Under the pieces are notes generated by a model. It was not told the DNA's origin. It saw nothing but the letters and a program-made list of their open reading frames with translations, and made no database searches. A stretch of 64,000 nucleotides of DNA from the NCBI GenBank assembly GCA_015069695.1, contig JADCRZ010000034.1:1-64000 (forward strand). The letters run 5' to 3'. Positions within the stretch are counted from its first letter, which is position 1; each line of letters begins with the position of its first letter. Both the position numbers and the translations under genes were made by a program. Origin of the DNA: Williamsia sp. (GTDB lineage Bacteria > Bacteroidota > Bacteroidia > Chitinophagales > Chitinophagaceae). Shown here one piece after another: positions 45,388 to 53,476 of this stretch.

Positions 45388-46389
45388 ATGTTGCAAACGG
45401 CAGAAGATATTCGTCAAATAAACGAAAAAATTCAGTACTCCGGTATATTTATAGACAGGCTTCGTGATGAAGTAGGACGCATTATTGTAGGACAGCAATA
45501 TATGCTGGACAGGCTCCTGATCGGCTTGCTGAGCAACGGACATGTATTGCTGGAAGGCGTTCCCGGTCTGGCAAAAACCCTGACCATCAAATCACTTTCT
45601 CAAGCGATCCATGCAAAGTTCAACCGTATCCAGTTCACCCCCGATCTGCTGCCCGCTGATGTGATCGGTACCATGATCTACAACCAGCAGAAAAACGAGT
45701 TTGTCGTGCGGAAAGGTCCCATCTTCGCCAACTTTATCCTGGCGGATGAGATCAACCGCGCACCCGCCAAAGTACAAAGCGCCCTGCTGGAAGCCATGCA
45801 GGAGCGGCAGGTTACCATCGGCGATCAAACGTACCCCCTGGATGAACCCTTCCTGGTACTGGCCACGCAAAACCCGCTGGAGCAGGAGGGTACCTACCCC
45901 CTTCCGGAGGCCCAGGTGGACCGGTTTATCATGAAGGTAATTGTCACCTATCCTTCCAAACAGGACGAGCAGATTATCATCCGCCAGAATACCCAGGGTT
46001 TTACGGCCCCCAAAGTAGAGCAGGTGGTTTCTGTACAGGAGATCGTGGAAGCCAGAAACCTGACAAAGCAGATTTACATGGATGAAAAAGTAGAGAACTA
46101 CATTCTGGACATTGTGTTTGCCACCAGGAACCCGGGTGCCTACCGGCTCGACAAAATGAAAGCATGGATCTCATACGGCGGTTCGCCCAGGGCCAGCATC
46201 AACCTGGCGCTGGCTGCCAAAGCCAATGCGTTTCTGAACAAGCGCGGCTATGTGATCCCGGAAGACGTACGCACCATCTCGCGTGATGTGCTGCGCCACC
46301 GCATTGGTCTTACGTATGAAGCCGAAGCCGAAAACATCAACGTAGAAAATGTGATCGAAGAGGTGCTGCGTGTAATACCTGTACCATAA
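45388..46389 (+). CDS. MoxR-type AAA ATPase
   Basis: 333 residues from ATG 45388; the frame extends upstream to 45340 but the first 16 residues look like non-coding leader. Walker A GVPGLAKT, Walker B FILADEINRAPAK, sensor 1 LVLATQNPLEQEGTYPLPEAQVDRF and a C-terminal lid helix domain. MoxR ATPases act as chaperones for VWA proteins. Here the partner DUF58 and VWA genes follow in the same operon. Confidence 0.95.
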   Translation: MLQTAEDIRQINEKIQYSGIFIDRLRDEVGRIIVGQQYMLDRLLIGLLSNGHVLLEGVPGLAKTLTIKSLSQAIHAKFNRIQFTPDLLPADVIGTMIYNQQKNEFVVRKGPIFANFILADEINRAPAKVQSALLEAMQERQVTIGDQTYPLDEPFLVLATQNPLEQEGTYPLPEAQVDRFIMKVIVTYPSKQDEQIIIRQNTQGFTAPKVEQVVSVQEIVEARNLTKQIYMDEKVENYILDIVFATRNPGAYRLDKMKAWISYGGSPRASINLALAAKANAFLNKRGYVIPEDVRTISRDVLRHRIGLTYEAEAENINVENVIEEVLRVIPVP

Positions 46390-46398
46390 TCCTCCCGC

Positions 46399-47268
46399 AT
46401 GCTAACGACAGCAGAAATATTAAAAAAGGTAAAAGAGCTGGAGATCACCAGTAAAAAGATCACCCAGCATCTTTTTACCGGTGAATACCACTCGGCATTC
46501 AAAGGCCGGGGCATGAGCTTCCGCGAAGTGCGCGAGTACGACCCCGGTGATGATGTGCGGTTTATAGACTGGAACGTAAGTGCCCGCTTCTCGCATCCCT
46601 TTACCAAATTGTTTGAAGAAGAACGGGAACTCACCGTAATGCTCCTGGTGGATGTTAGCGCAAGTTCCCTTTTTGGAACCGTGCATGCGCGTAAAAAAGA
46701 CATTGTTACCGAGATCGGTGCTATACTTACATTCTCTGCCATCAGCAACAACGACAAGGTAGGCGTGATCTTTTTCAGCGAGAAAGTAGAAAAATATATT
46801 CCGCCCAAAAAAGGAAAGCAGCATGCCCTGTACATTGTACGCGAACTGCTCACTGCAGAGCCCCGCCGAAAAGGAACCAAACTGAATGAAGGGCTCCGGT
46901 ACTTTACCAATGCCGTCAGGCAAAAAAGCATTGCCTTTGTATTGAGTGATTTTCTGGATGATGGCTTTGCCGAATCCTTGAAAGTGGCCGGCCGCAAACA
47001 CGATGTGATCGGCATCAAGGTGTACGACAAGATGGACATGCAGCTGCCCGATGCCGGCCTGATCCAGGTCTCGGATGCAGAAACCGGCGCCGTGCGGTGG
47101 ATCGATACAAGCAGCCAAACCACGCGGCAGATGTACCAGCAAAAGTTCTTCAGTCATACAGATTGGTGCAAGAACGCGTTCCTGCATGCCGGAAGCGATC
47201 TGCTGCATGTACGCACCGACGAGGATTATGTCAAAGTGCTGCAAAAATTCTTTATCGCAAGAAGATAA
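46399..47268 (+). CDS. DUF58 / VWA-like protein of the MoxR operon
   Basis: 289 residues. The DUF58 signature GRGMSFREVREYDPGDDVRFIDW (about 35-57) precedes a VWA-like Rossmann fold with LLVDVSASSLF in place of DxSxS, and FVLSDFLDDGF. No membrane helix. It starts 9 bp after MoxR and probably binds it through the MIDAS-like site. Typical second gene of Bacteroidota Bat clusters. Confidence 0.92.
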   Translation: MLTTAEILKKVKELEITSKKITQHLFTGEYHSAFKGRGMSFREVREYDPGDDVRFIDWNVSARFSHPFTKLFEEERELTVMLLVDVSASSLFGTVHARKKDIVTEIGAILTFSAISNNDKVGVIFFSEKVEKYIPPKKGKQHALYIVRELLTAEPRRKGTKLNEGLRYFTNAVRQKSIAFVLSDFLDDGFAESLKVAGRKHDVIGIKVYDKMDMQLPDAGLIQVSDAETGAVRWIDTSSQTTRQMYQQKFFSHTDWCKNAFLHAGSDLLHVRTDEDYVKVLQKFFIARR

Positions 47269-47286
47269 CAAGGACTGATTGTACGA

Positions 47287-48186
47287 ATGAGACTGAAATT
47301 TTATTACATATGCTGCCTCTTCCTGTTTTGTTGCTGCTCTGCCCTTTGCCAGTCTGTTTCCGTTAACATCACAGCCGATAAAAACAAGATCTTAATTGGT
47401 GAACCCATCCACCTGCAACTGGAGGCCACCGTTCCCGAGAACGTAAGCGCAGCCTGGTTCAGCACCGACAGCCTCTCTCATTTTGAGGTTATTTCAAAAG
47501 GAAAGATCGATACACTGAGTACGGACGAGGGCAACAAATACCGGCAAACCATTGCGGTTACCAGCTTTGATTCCGGCTATTGGTCTGTTCCGCCACTGGC
47601 GCTGATTGCAGGCGAAAGATCTTACCTGACGGATTCTATTCCTGTTTCGGTTTCTTTTACTCCGTTCGATGCCAACCAGCCTTATCACGATATCAAAAGT
47701 ATTCTGGACGTTGAGAACCCGGTGATCCGGTATATCAACTGGATCATCGCCGGCGTTACCGTTTTGTCGCTGCTGGCAGTGGTGTACTTTTTGCGAAAAC
47801 CTTTGCCGGTGGTTGTTCAGCCTGTGAAACAAAAAACATCCCTGCTAACACCGCTCGAAGAAGCGCTGGCTGCACTGGAGACAGTAAAAAAACAACAGCT
47901 TGTTCAACAGGGCAAACTAAAGCTTTATTACACTTCATTGAATGACATCCTGCGTGATTTTATCCAGAAAAAAATGCTGGTTTCCATGATGGAAAAAACC
48001 AATGAAGAACTGATCCTGCAACTAAAGCGCTGGGACATGCCCAATGAAGCTGTGATCACGCTGGCACAAGCCCTGCGCATGAGCGATGTGGTGAAGTTTG
48101 CCAAGTATGTTCCCGGCGAGCGCGACAATGAACAGAACTTTCATACAATTAAAACATCAGTAGAAGTACTGAACAACCTTAAATAG
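47287..48186 (+). CDS. BatD/DUF4381-like membrane protein
   Basis: 299 residues with signal peptide (KFYYICCLFLFCCCSALC), an extracytoplasmic beta-rich domain (about 23-135), one membrane helix (about 158-178, WIIAGVTVLSLLAVVYFL) and a cytoplasmic helical domain of about 110 residues. The topology matches the DUF4381 or BatD-like proteins located between DUF58 and BatA genes. It lies 18 bp downstream of DUF58 and 2 bp upstream of BatA. Role in oxygen tolerance or envelope assembly unproven. Confidence 0.75.
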   Translation: MRLKFYYICCLFLFCCCSALCQSVSVNITADKNKILIGEPIHLQLEATVPENVSAAWFSTDSLSHFEVISKGKIDTLSTDEGNKYRQTIAVTSFDSGYWSVPPLALIAGERSYLTDSIPVSVSFTPFDANQPYHDIKSILDVENPVIRYINWIIAGVTVLSLLAVVYFLRKPLPVVVQPVKQKTSLLTPLEEALAALETVKKQQLVQQGKLKLYYTSLNDILRDFIQKKMLVSMMEKTNEELILQLKRWDMPNEAVITLAQALRMSDVVKFAKYVPGERDNEQNFHTIKTSVEVLNNLK

Positions 48187-48188
48187 CG

Positions 48189-49193
48189 GTGTTATACAAC
48201 TGGTTTGAAGATATTGAATTTGCCTACCCCTGGTTGCTGCTCCTGCTGCTCCTGCTGCCAATTGTGATGGTATGGTATTTCCGGAAATACAACCGCCGCC
48301 AGGGCTCTTTTGTAGTTTCTTCCGTACGGCAGTTTCCCAAACACCGCAACGGAAAGATCTTCTTCCAGCATGTGCCCTTTATCCTGCGGATGCTTGCATG
48401 CGTCTGTATCATTGTGGCGCTTGCCCGTCCGCAAACCCGCAACGATGAAGAAATGGTCAGTGGCGAAGGGGTCGATATTGTGCTTTGCATTGACGTGAGC
48501 GGAAGTATGCTGGCCCAGGATTTTACCCCCAACCGGCTCGAAGCCGCCAAGGAGGTGGCCGTGAATTTTGTTGATGAACGGCCTACCGATAGAATCGGCC
48601 TGGTGATTTTTTCGGGCGAAAGCTTTACCCAGTGCCCGGTTACAACCGACCGGAATACCTTGAAATCGCAGATATACAATGTGCGCAGCGGGTTGCTGGA
48701 AGACGGCACGGCTATTGGTTCCGGCCTGGCCACCAGTGTCGATCGCCTGCGGTCGTCTACATCAAAGAGCAAGGTGATCATTCTCCTCACTGACGGAGAG
48801 AACAATGGCGGACTGATTGATCCGTCTACCGCCAAGGAAATTGCCAAATCGCTGAAGGTAAAAGTGTATACCATCGGTGTGGGCACAGAAGGCTTTGCAC
48901 CCGTGCCTGTTCAAACACCTGAAGGAACCGTGATGCAGAAGGAACAGGTCAACATCGATGAAAAATTACTGACGCAGATCGCTACGGAAACCGGCGGCAA
49001 ATATTTCCGCGCCCGCGACAATGAGGGACTGAGAAATATTTATGCTGAAATCGACAAGCTGGAGAAATCAAAGATAGAAGTGACCGCCCTGCACCGCTAT
49101 ACCGAAAAGTTTATTCCCATAGCGTTGGCTGCGCTTGCCTTCCTGGTGCTGGAAGCGATCCTCCGGTTTACTGTATTTAAAAAGTTTCCCTGA
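48189..49193 (+). CDS. batA: BatA-type VWA domain membrane protein
   Basis: 334 residues with GTG start (48189). N-terminal helices (about 12-30 and 55-75) are followed by a VWA domain (about 90-280) with intact MIDAS DVSGSMLAQ, TDGEN and a C-terminal helix (about 310-330). BatA contacts MoxR-type ATPases. The usual BatB, BatC (TPR) and large BatD genes do not follow; the next gene is rsgA, so the Bat module here is short. Confidence 0.9.
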   Translation: MLYNWFEDIEFAYPWLLLLLLLLPIVMVWYFRKYNRRQGSFVVSSVRQFPKHRNGKIFFQHVPFILRMLACVCIIVALARPQTRNDEEMVSGEGVDIVLCIDVSGSMLAQDFTPNRLEAAKEVAVNFVDERPTDRIGLVIFSGESFTQCPVTTDRNTLKSQIYNVRSGLLEDGTAIGSGLATSVDRLRSSTSKSKVIILLTDGENNGGLIDPSTAKEIAKSLKVKVYTIGVGTEGFAPVPVQTPEGTVMQKEQVNIDEKLLTQIATETGGKYFRARDNEGLRNIYAEIDKLEKSKIEVTALHRYTEKFIPIALAALAFLVLEAILRFTVFKKFP

Positions 49194-49226
49194 GTTCCTC
49201 CTTCAGTGGCTTGCGCCAGCTTTTGT

Positions 49227-49235
49227 TACCTTCGC
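49227..49235 (+). promoter_or_regulatory. -7-like box of rsgA
   Basis: TACCTTCGC (49227-49235) is a one-mismatch match to TAnnTTTGC and lies 10 bp before the rsgA ATG. No clear -33 TTTG. The short distance implies a very short or absent leader. Confidence 0.35.
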
Positions 49236-49245
49236 ATTTTTTCCG

Positions 49246-50166
49246 ATGAAAACAAGGGTGTATAAATCTACGGGCAGCTGGTATACAGTGAAAGGGGAGG
49301 AGGGGGCCTTTTTTCAGGCAAGGGTAAAGGGTGTGTTCAAGATTGATGGCATCACTTCCACCAATCCGATCGCGGTGGGTGATTGGGTAAACGTGCAAAA
49401 GGAAGAAGAGGGAACGGTGACCATCAACGGAATCGATGAAAGAAAGAATTACATCGCACGCGTTTCCCCGCACAACAAAAATCAACACCACATTGTAGCT
49501 TCCAACCTGGATCAGTGCCTGCTTTTTGCCACGCTGAAAGAACCTAAGACGTCGCAGGGATTTATCGACCGCTTCCTGGTAACAGCCGAGGCCTATCACA
49601 TTCCTTCTATCGTGGTTTTCAACAAAGCGGATCTTTATAAAAAAAAGGAAGAAGAGAAATTTGGGGAGTTGAAGGAGATGTATGAAAGGGCAGGTTACCA
49701 GGTACTGCTCTCCAGCGTGGTAAAGGAACTTGGATTGGAAGAAGTGAGCCAGGCTTTGAAGGACAAGACCACGCTGCTTAGCGGACACTCCGGTGTAGGC
49801 AAGTCGTCTTTTATCAATGCACTTTTCCCCCAGCTCCGATTGCGTACGCAGGATGTCAGCGGCTGGAGCGGCAAGGGCCTGCACACCACCACCTTTGCTG
49901 AAATGTTTGACCTTCCTGCCGGCGGAGACATCATCGATACGCCCGGCATCCGTGAACTGGGACTGGTAGACATCTCCAAACAAGAATTATCCCACTACTT
50001 CCCCGAAATGCGCGCGCTGCTCAACGACTGCCAGTTCAACAACTGCCTCCACCTCAACGAACCCGGCTGCGCCGTTAAACAAGGTGTAGAACAAGGCCTG
50101 GTACACATAGAACGATATGTGAGCTACTGCAATATTCTGAGTACGATCGAGGAGAAAGCGTATTAG
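49246..50166 (+). CDS. rsgA: Ribosome small subunit biogenesis GTPase RsgA
   Basis: 306 residues from ATG 49246 (MKTRVYKSTGSWYTV); the longer frame from 49135 overlaps batA and is not supported. It has an OB-fold N-terminus, a circularly permuted GTPase with NKAD (G4) first and GHSGVGKSS (G1) later, then DTPGIRELG (G3), and a C-terminal zinc site CQFNNCLHLNEPGC. It releases immature 30S factors. Order, length (about 300) and motifs are canonical. Its stop is 10 bp from a half-copy of the palindromic repeat. Confidence 0.95.
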   Translation: MKTRVYKSTGSWYTVKGEEGAFFQARVKGVFKIDGITSTNPIAVGDWVNVQKEEEGTVTINGIDERKNYIARVSPHNKNQHHIVASNLDQCLLFATLKEPKTSQGFIDRFLVTAEAYHIPSIVVFNKADLYKKKEEEKFGELKEMYERAGYQVLLSSVVKELGLEEVSQALKDKTTLLSGHSGVGKSSFINALFPQLRLRTQDVSGWSGKGLHTTTFAEMFDLPAGGDIIDTPGIRELGLVDISKQELSHYFPEMRALLNDCQFNNCLHLNEPGCAVKQGVEQGLVHIERYVSYCNILSTIEEKAY

Positions 50167-50176
50167 GAATCTTCCT

Positions 50177-50204
50177 GATCCTGTGAATCATGGTTCAAGA
50201 CAGG
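50177..50204. repeat. Dispersed palindromic repeat, copy E (right arm only)
   Basis: GATCCTGTGAATCATGGTTC followed by AAGACAGG, matching the right arm with one substitution. No left arm was found nearby. The convergent minus-strand gene ends inside it, using its TGA as stop. Confidence 0.75.
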
Positions 50205-50533
50205 TACTTCTTGCTCGTGTTCACCAGCAGTTCAGTTTCCAGGAAGCCGGCTACTTCTACGACGGCTTCGTTTTCTTTTTTGGCTGCCTGGGCAAATTTC
50301 TGGGGATAGAGCGTGACGCCTGTGTAGATATTGTAATGCAGGGTAAGTGCGTTCTTCTTGTAGAAAAAATCCCAATAGATAGAGTCAAAATCATCCAGCT
50401 TGGTAGAAAATTTTACCTGCGGGTTTTGAGAAAGGATGTTGATCACTTCATAAAAGCGTTTGAGCCCGCCGTCTTCGTCAACAACGGCTTCAGTCCAGCC
50501 AAAGTCTGTCCGTAATGTCAGGCTAGTATGCAC
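50195..50533 (-). CDS. Small conserved hypothetical protein
   Basis: 112 residues if the GTG at 50533 is the start (MHTSLTLRTDFGWTEA). No signal peptide or membrane segment; there is a Lys/Asp-rich central part (KLDDFDSIYWDFFYKKNA) and a hydrophobic strand LTLHYNIYTGVTLYP. No known motif. The stop codon (50195-50197) lies in the palindromic repeat arm, like purN and the second response regulator. Confidence 0.65.
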   Translation of the reverse strand: MHTSLTLRTDFGWTEAVVDEDGGLKRFYEVINILSQNPQVKFSTKLDDFDSIYWDFFYKKNALTLHYNIYTGVTLYPQKFAQAAKKENEAVVEVAGFLETELLVNTSKKYLS

Positions 50534-50701
50534 AGAAAATCCAGTTTTAAGTTTAGGGATAAAAATCGATAAGGCCAGGAACGACGGGCGTTCTAAGAGT
50601 CTATCCGCGTATTAACGAAGAAAAGGGATGTAAAGTATACGGAACTGGATATTTTGTTGAACCTATGGCGCAGCCTGTTAAAACAGGATGGCTGGAAACA
50701 C
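50534..50701. other. Short intergenic region, nothing recognised
   Basis: 168 bp between two minus-strand genes with no hairpin, box or repeat that I could identify. Confidence 0.4.
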
Positions 50702-51220
50702 TCAGGGTTCTTTAAACCAGGATGCATACCGCACATAGTTGTTAGCGATCCGGTCTATCTCGCCGCTGATCTGTTCGGCCGACACTTCCTTTACTTTTTT
50801 TGCTGGCACCCCGGCGTAAATGCTTCCGGGTTCGATGATGGTCCGTTCGAGGACGACGGCCCCCGCAGCAATGATGGAATTGCTGCCGACCACCGAATAA
50901 TCCATTACAATAGCGCCCATGCCGATCAGTACGTTATCATGCACCGTACAGCCGTGTACAAGGGCATTGTGCCCGATAGAAACCCTGTTGCCGATCAGGG
51001 CTTTTGTTTTCTGGAAAGTGGCATGGATCACGGCGCCGTCCTGCACATTCACCTTGTGACCCATCCGGATGCTGTTTACATCACCCCGTACCACGGCGTT
51101 GAACCAGATGCTGCAATCATCGCCCGTGATCACATCCCCGACAATGGTAGCATTGGGGGCTATATAGCAGTTGTTGCCAAAAACAGGGAAAACACCATGT
51201 ACCGGGAGGATCATTGCCAT
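50702..51220 (-). CDS. Gamma-class carbonic anhydrase family protein
   Basis: 172 residues from ATG 51220 (MAMILPVHG); a TTG seven codons upstream is an alternative. The left-handed beta-helix hexapeptide repeats run over about 14-130 (IAPNATIVGDVITGDDCSIW and the following turns). Putative zinc ligands are in VIHATF, IGHNALVHGC. The C-terminal helix ends the trimer fold. Reversible CO2 hydration is the family activity, though many members are untested transferases or CA-like proteins. Confidence 0.9.
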   Translation of the reverse strand: MAMILPVHGVFPVFGNNCYIAPNATIVGDVITGDDCSIWFNAVVRGDVNSIRMGHKVNVQDGAVIHATFQKTKALIGNRVSIGHNALVHGCTVHDNVLIGMGAIVMDYSVVGSNSIIAAGAVVLERTIIEPGSIYAGVPAKKVKEVSAEQISGEIDRIANNYVRYASWFKEP

Positions 51221-51297
51221 ACGGGAGATTTTTGGGATCAAATATCAATTAAAAATCATTGCCTTCCCGATTCTTTGCGTTCTTTGCGGGGTTAATT

Positions 51298-52488
51298 ATG
51301 AATCACCGCGAACTGTTTTTCCGCCATGTGGCACAAACATCTCCTTCGCCGCTCGCCATCGAGATCGTAAAGGCTGAAGGAGCGCTGCTGGTTGATGCAA
51401 AGGGAAAAGAATATCTTGATCTGATCGGGGGCATCAGCGTTTGCAATACGGGACACCGGCATCCAAAAGTAACAGCGGCCATTAAAAAACAGGTGGATGA
51501 ATACCTGCATGTACTGGTGTATGGCGAGCTGGTGCAATCGCCGCAGGTACTGTATGCCAAGCTGCTGACAGACCATTTGCCCGCTTCCCTGAACACGGTT
51601 TATTTCACCAATTCCGGGGCCGAAGCGACAGAGGGTGCTATGAAGCTGGCCAAACGGGTGACGAACCGGCCAAAAATCGCCGCGTTCAAGGAGGCCTATC
51701 ATGGCTCAACCCAGGGGGCCCTCAGCATCCTCGGCGACGAGTATTGGCGCAATGCTTACCGTCCCCTGCTTCCCGGCATTGTGCACCTGGCCTATAATCA
51801 ATTTGACTCGCTGGAAGAGGTTGATCACAGTACTGCCTGCGTGATAGCAGAAACAGTCCAGGCCGAAAGCGGCATCATGGCACCTTCAAAAGAATGGATG
51901 CAGGCCCTGCGCAAACGCTGCGACGAAACAGGGACCCTGCTGGTACTGGATGAAATTCAAGCAGGTTTTGGCCGTACCGGGACGCTCTGGGCCTTTGAGC
52001 AGTTTGGCATAGTGCCGGATATACTGCTGCTGGGGAAGGCACTGGGGGGTGGTATGCCGCTGGGTTGTTTTATTGCAGATCAGAAGCTGATGCGGCAATT
52101 AACGGCGGACCCGGTACTGGGACATATTACCACGTTCGGGGGACATCCAGTGTCTTGTGCTGCCGGACTGGCTTCCCTGCAGGCGCTGCTGGATGAAGGA
52201 ATGATGAACGGCATCCGGGAAAAAGAAGCGTTTTTTGTTGCCCGCCTGTCTGGTCCGCTGATCCGGTCTGTGCGGACCTGCGGTTTGTGGATGGCGGTTG
52301 AGTTTGACAGTTTTGACATCAACCAGCAAGTCATCAGCCGCTGCCTGGAAAGGGGACTGCTGACAGACTGGTTCTTGTTTGCCCCGCAATGTATGCGCAT
52401 TGCGCCGCCGCTGGTGCTGACCGGGCAACAAATTGAACAAGCCTGTGCGATCATTACAGGAAGCATCAATGAAATTGCCGGCGCTTAA
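51298..52488 (+). CDS. Class III aminotransferase (acetylornithine/ornithine type)
   Basis: 396 residues from ATG 51298. It has the PLP fold with TNSGAEATEGAMKLAKR, the substrate loop FKEAYHGSTQGALS, the PLP aspartate in LVLDEIQAGFGRTG and the Schiff-base lysine in LLGKALGGGMPLG. C-terminal small domain with GLLTDWFLFAPQCMRIAPPL. Acetylornithine or another omega-amino acid is the likely donor, but the specificity is not readable. No arginine genes are adjacent. Confidence 0.93.
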   Translation: MNHRELFFRHVAQTSPSPLAIEIVKAEGALLVDAKGKEYLDLIGGISVCNTGHRHPKVTAAIKKQVDEYLHVLVYGELVQSPQVLYAKLLTDHLPASLNTVYFTNSGAEATEGAMKLAKRVTNRPKIAAFKEAYHGSTQGALSILGDEYWRNAYRPLLPGIVHLAYNQFDSLEEVDHSTACVIAETVQAESGIMAPSKEWMQALRKRCDETGTLLVLDEIQAGFGRTGTLWAFEQFGIVPDILLLGKALGGGMPLGCFIADQKLMRQLTADPVLGHITTFGGHPVSCAAGLASLQALLDEGMMNGIREKEAFFVARLSGPLIRSVRTCGLWMAVEFDSFDINQQVISRCLERGLLTDWFLFAPQCMRIAPPLVLTGQQIEQACAIITGSINEIAGA

Positions 52489-52543
52489 AATAAAAAGATA
52501 ATTTGGTATAGAGCACGTTGCGAAGAAAAGATACAAGGATTGT

Positions 52544-53218
52544 ATGAAAATCTTGATTGTAGAAGATGAAAAAGAGCTGGTCAACAGCATGGTAACCTAC
52601 CTGAAGTCGGAGAACTATTTGTGTGAAACCGCGCCGGATTTTAAAACAGCAATGGAAAAAGTAGAATCATTTGATTATGATTGCATCCTGCTGGACATTA
52701 CCCTGCCGGGCGGCAACGGACTGCATGTGTTGCGGGAACTGAAGGCCAACCGCAAAACCGATGGTGTCATCATCATCTCGGCTAAAAATTCTATCAGCGA
52801 CCGCATCGAAGGACTCAACATGGGCGCCGACGATTATCTTACCAAACCCTTTCACCTTTCAGAATTAAGTGCCAGGATCGCCGCCGTGATCCGCCGCCGC
52901 CGTTTTGATGGAAGCAAGCTGCTTACGCTAAACGAAATCACCATCGACACCAGCGCCAAAACTGTTTCCGTTAACAACAAAGGGGTTGATCTTACAAAAA
53001 AAGAATACGACTTATTGCTCTATCTGGCAACCAACAAAAACAGGGTCGTATCAAAGGTGGCCATTGCAGAAAACCTCTCCGGCGAAGAAACCAATATCAT
53101 GGACAACTACGATTTTATCTACGCCCACATGAAAAACCTCAAAAAAAAACTCTCCGCCGCCGGCAGCCCCGACTACATAAAAGCCATTTACGGAATGGGG
53201 TATAAATTTGAAGTCTGA
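52544..53218 (+). CDS. OmpR-type response regulator
   Basis: 224 residues. The receiver has Asp51 (CILLDITLPGGNG) and TKPF Lys. The DNA-binding winged helix (about 130-224) includes VDLTKKEYDLLLYLA and MGYKFEV. Its TGA stop (53216-53218) is contributed by the palindromic repeat arm, and the last codons GAA GTC TGA overlap the arm sequence. The kinase gene follows after 258 bp of repeats, unusual for a two-component pair. Confidence 0.92.
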   Translation: MKILIVEDEKELVNSMVTYLKSENYLCETAPDFKTAMEKVESFDYDCILLDITLPGGNGLHVLRELKANRKTDGVIIISAKNSISDRIEGLNMGADDYLTKPFHLSELSARIAAVIRRRRFDGSKLLTLNEITIDTSAKTVSVNNKGVDLTKKEYDLLLYLATNKNRVVSKVAIAENLSGEETNIMDNYDFIYAHMKNLKKKLSAAGSPDYIKAIYGMGYKFEV

Positions 53219-53397
53219 ACCATGATTTACAGGATTTTCGGGATCCGGGGGATTTGGGACTGGTGGATAAGCATGATGGTTGATAATTATACCTCCGTCA
53301 TCATCTGATCATTAGCCATTAAGCTGGATGAAACATCCGTGCCCATCAGCATTCTAATCCTCAGAATCCCAAAAATCCTGTAAATCATGGTTCAGAC
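53213..53397. repeat. Dispersed palindromic repeat, copy F
   Basis: The left arm 53213-53236 (GTCTGAACC-A-TGATTTACAG...) and right arm 53374-53397 are perfect inverted copies, with about 137 bp between them. The interior resembles the interior of copy C (both contain GGATGCTGGTTGATAG-like and CATCATC segments), hinting at a longer shared element. Confidence 0.85.
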
Positions 53398-53400
53398 AAT

Positions 53401-53468
53401 GCAGTAAATTTTTGCCATTTTCAAACAGCCTTGATTTTTTTGGTTCTTTTTTTTATCAAAAAAAAGGA
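53401..53468 (-). repeat. Second dispersed repeat family, copy 2 (inverted)
   Basis: On the minus strand it carries the same order as 43783-43850: an A-rich AAAGAACCAAAAA block, TCAAGGCTGTTTGAAA, then AAAATTTACTGC. It starts 3 bp after the end of palindrome F, as copy 1 also lies near palindrome D. The T-rich end also abuts the kinase start at 53477. Confidence 0.65.
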
Positions 53469-53476
53469 CAAATAAG

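Noticed and set aside
46248-47123. Antisense frame over the MoxR/DUF58 genes
   Set aside because: Ser/Arg-rich reverse-strand translation of strongly supported genes.
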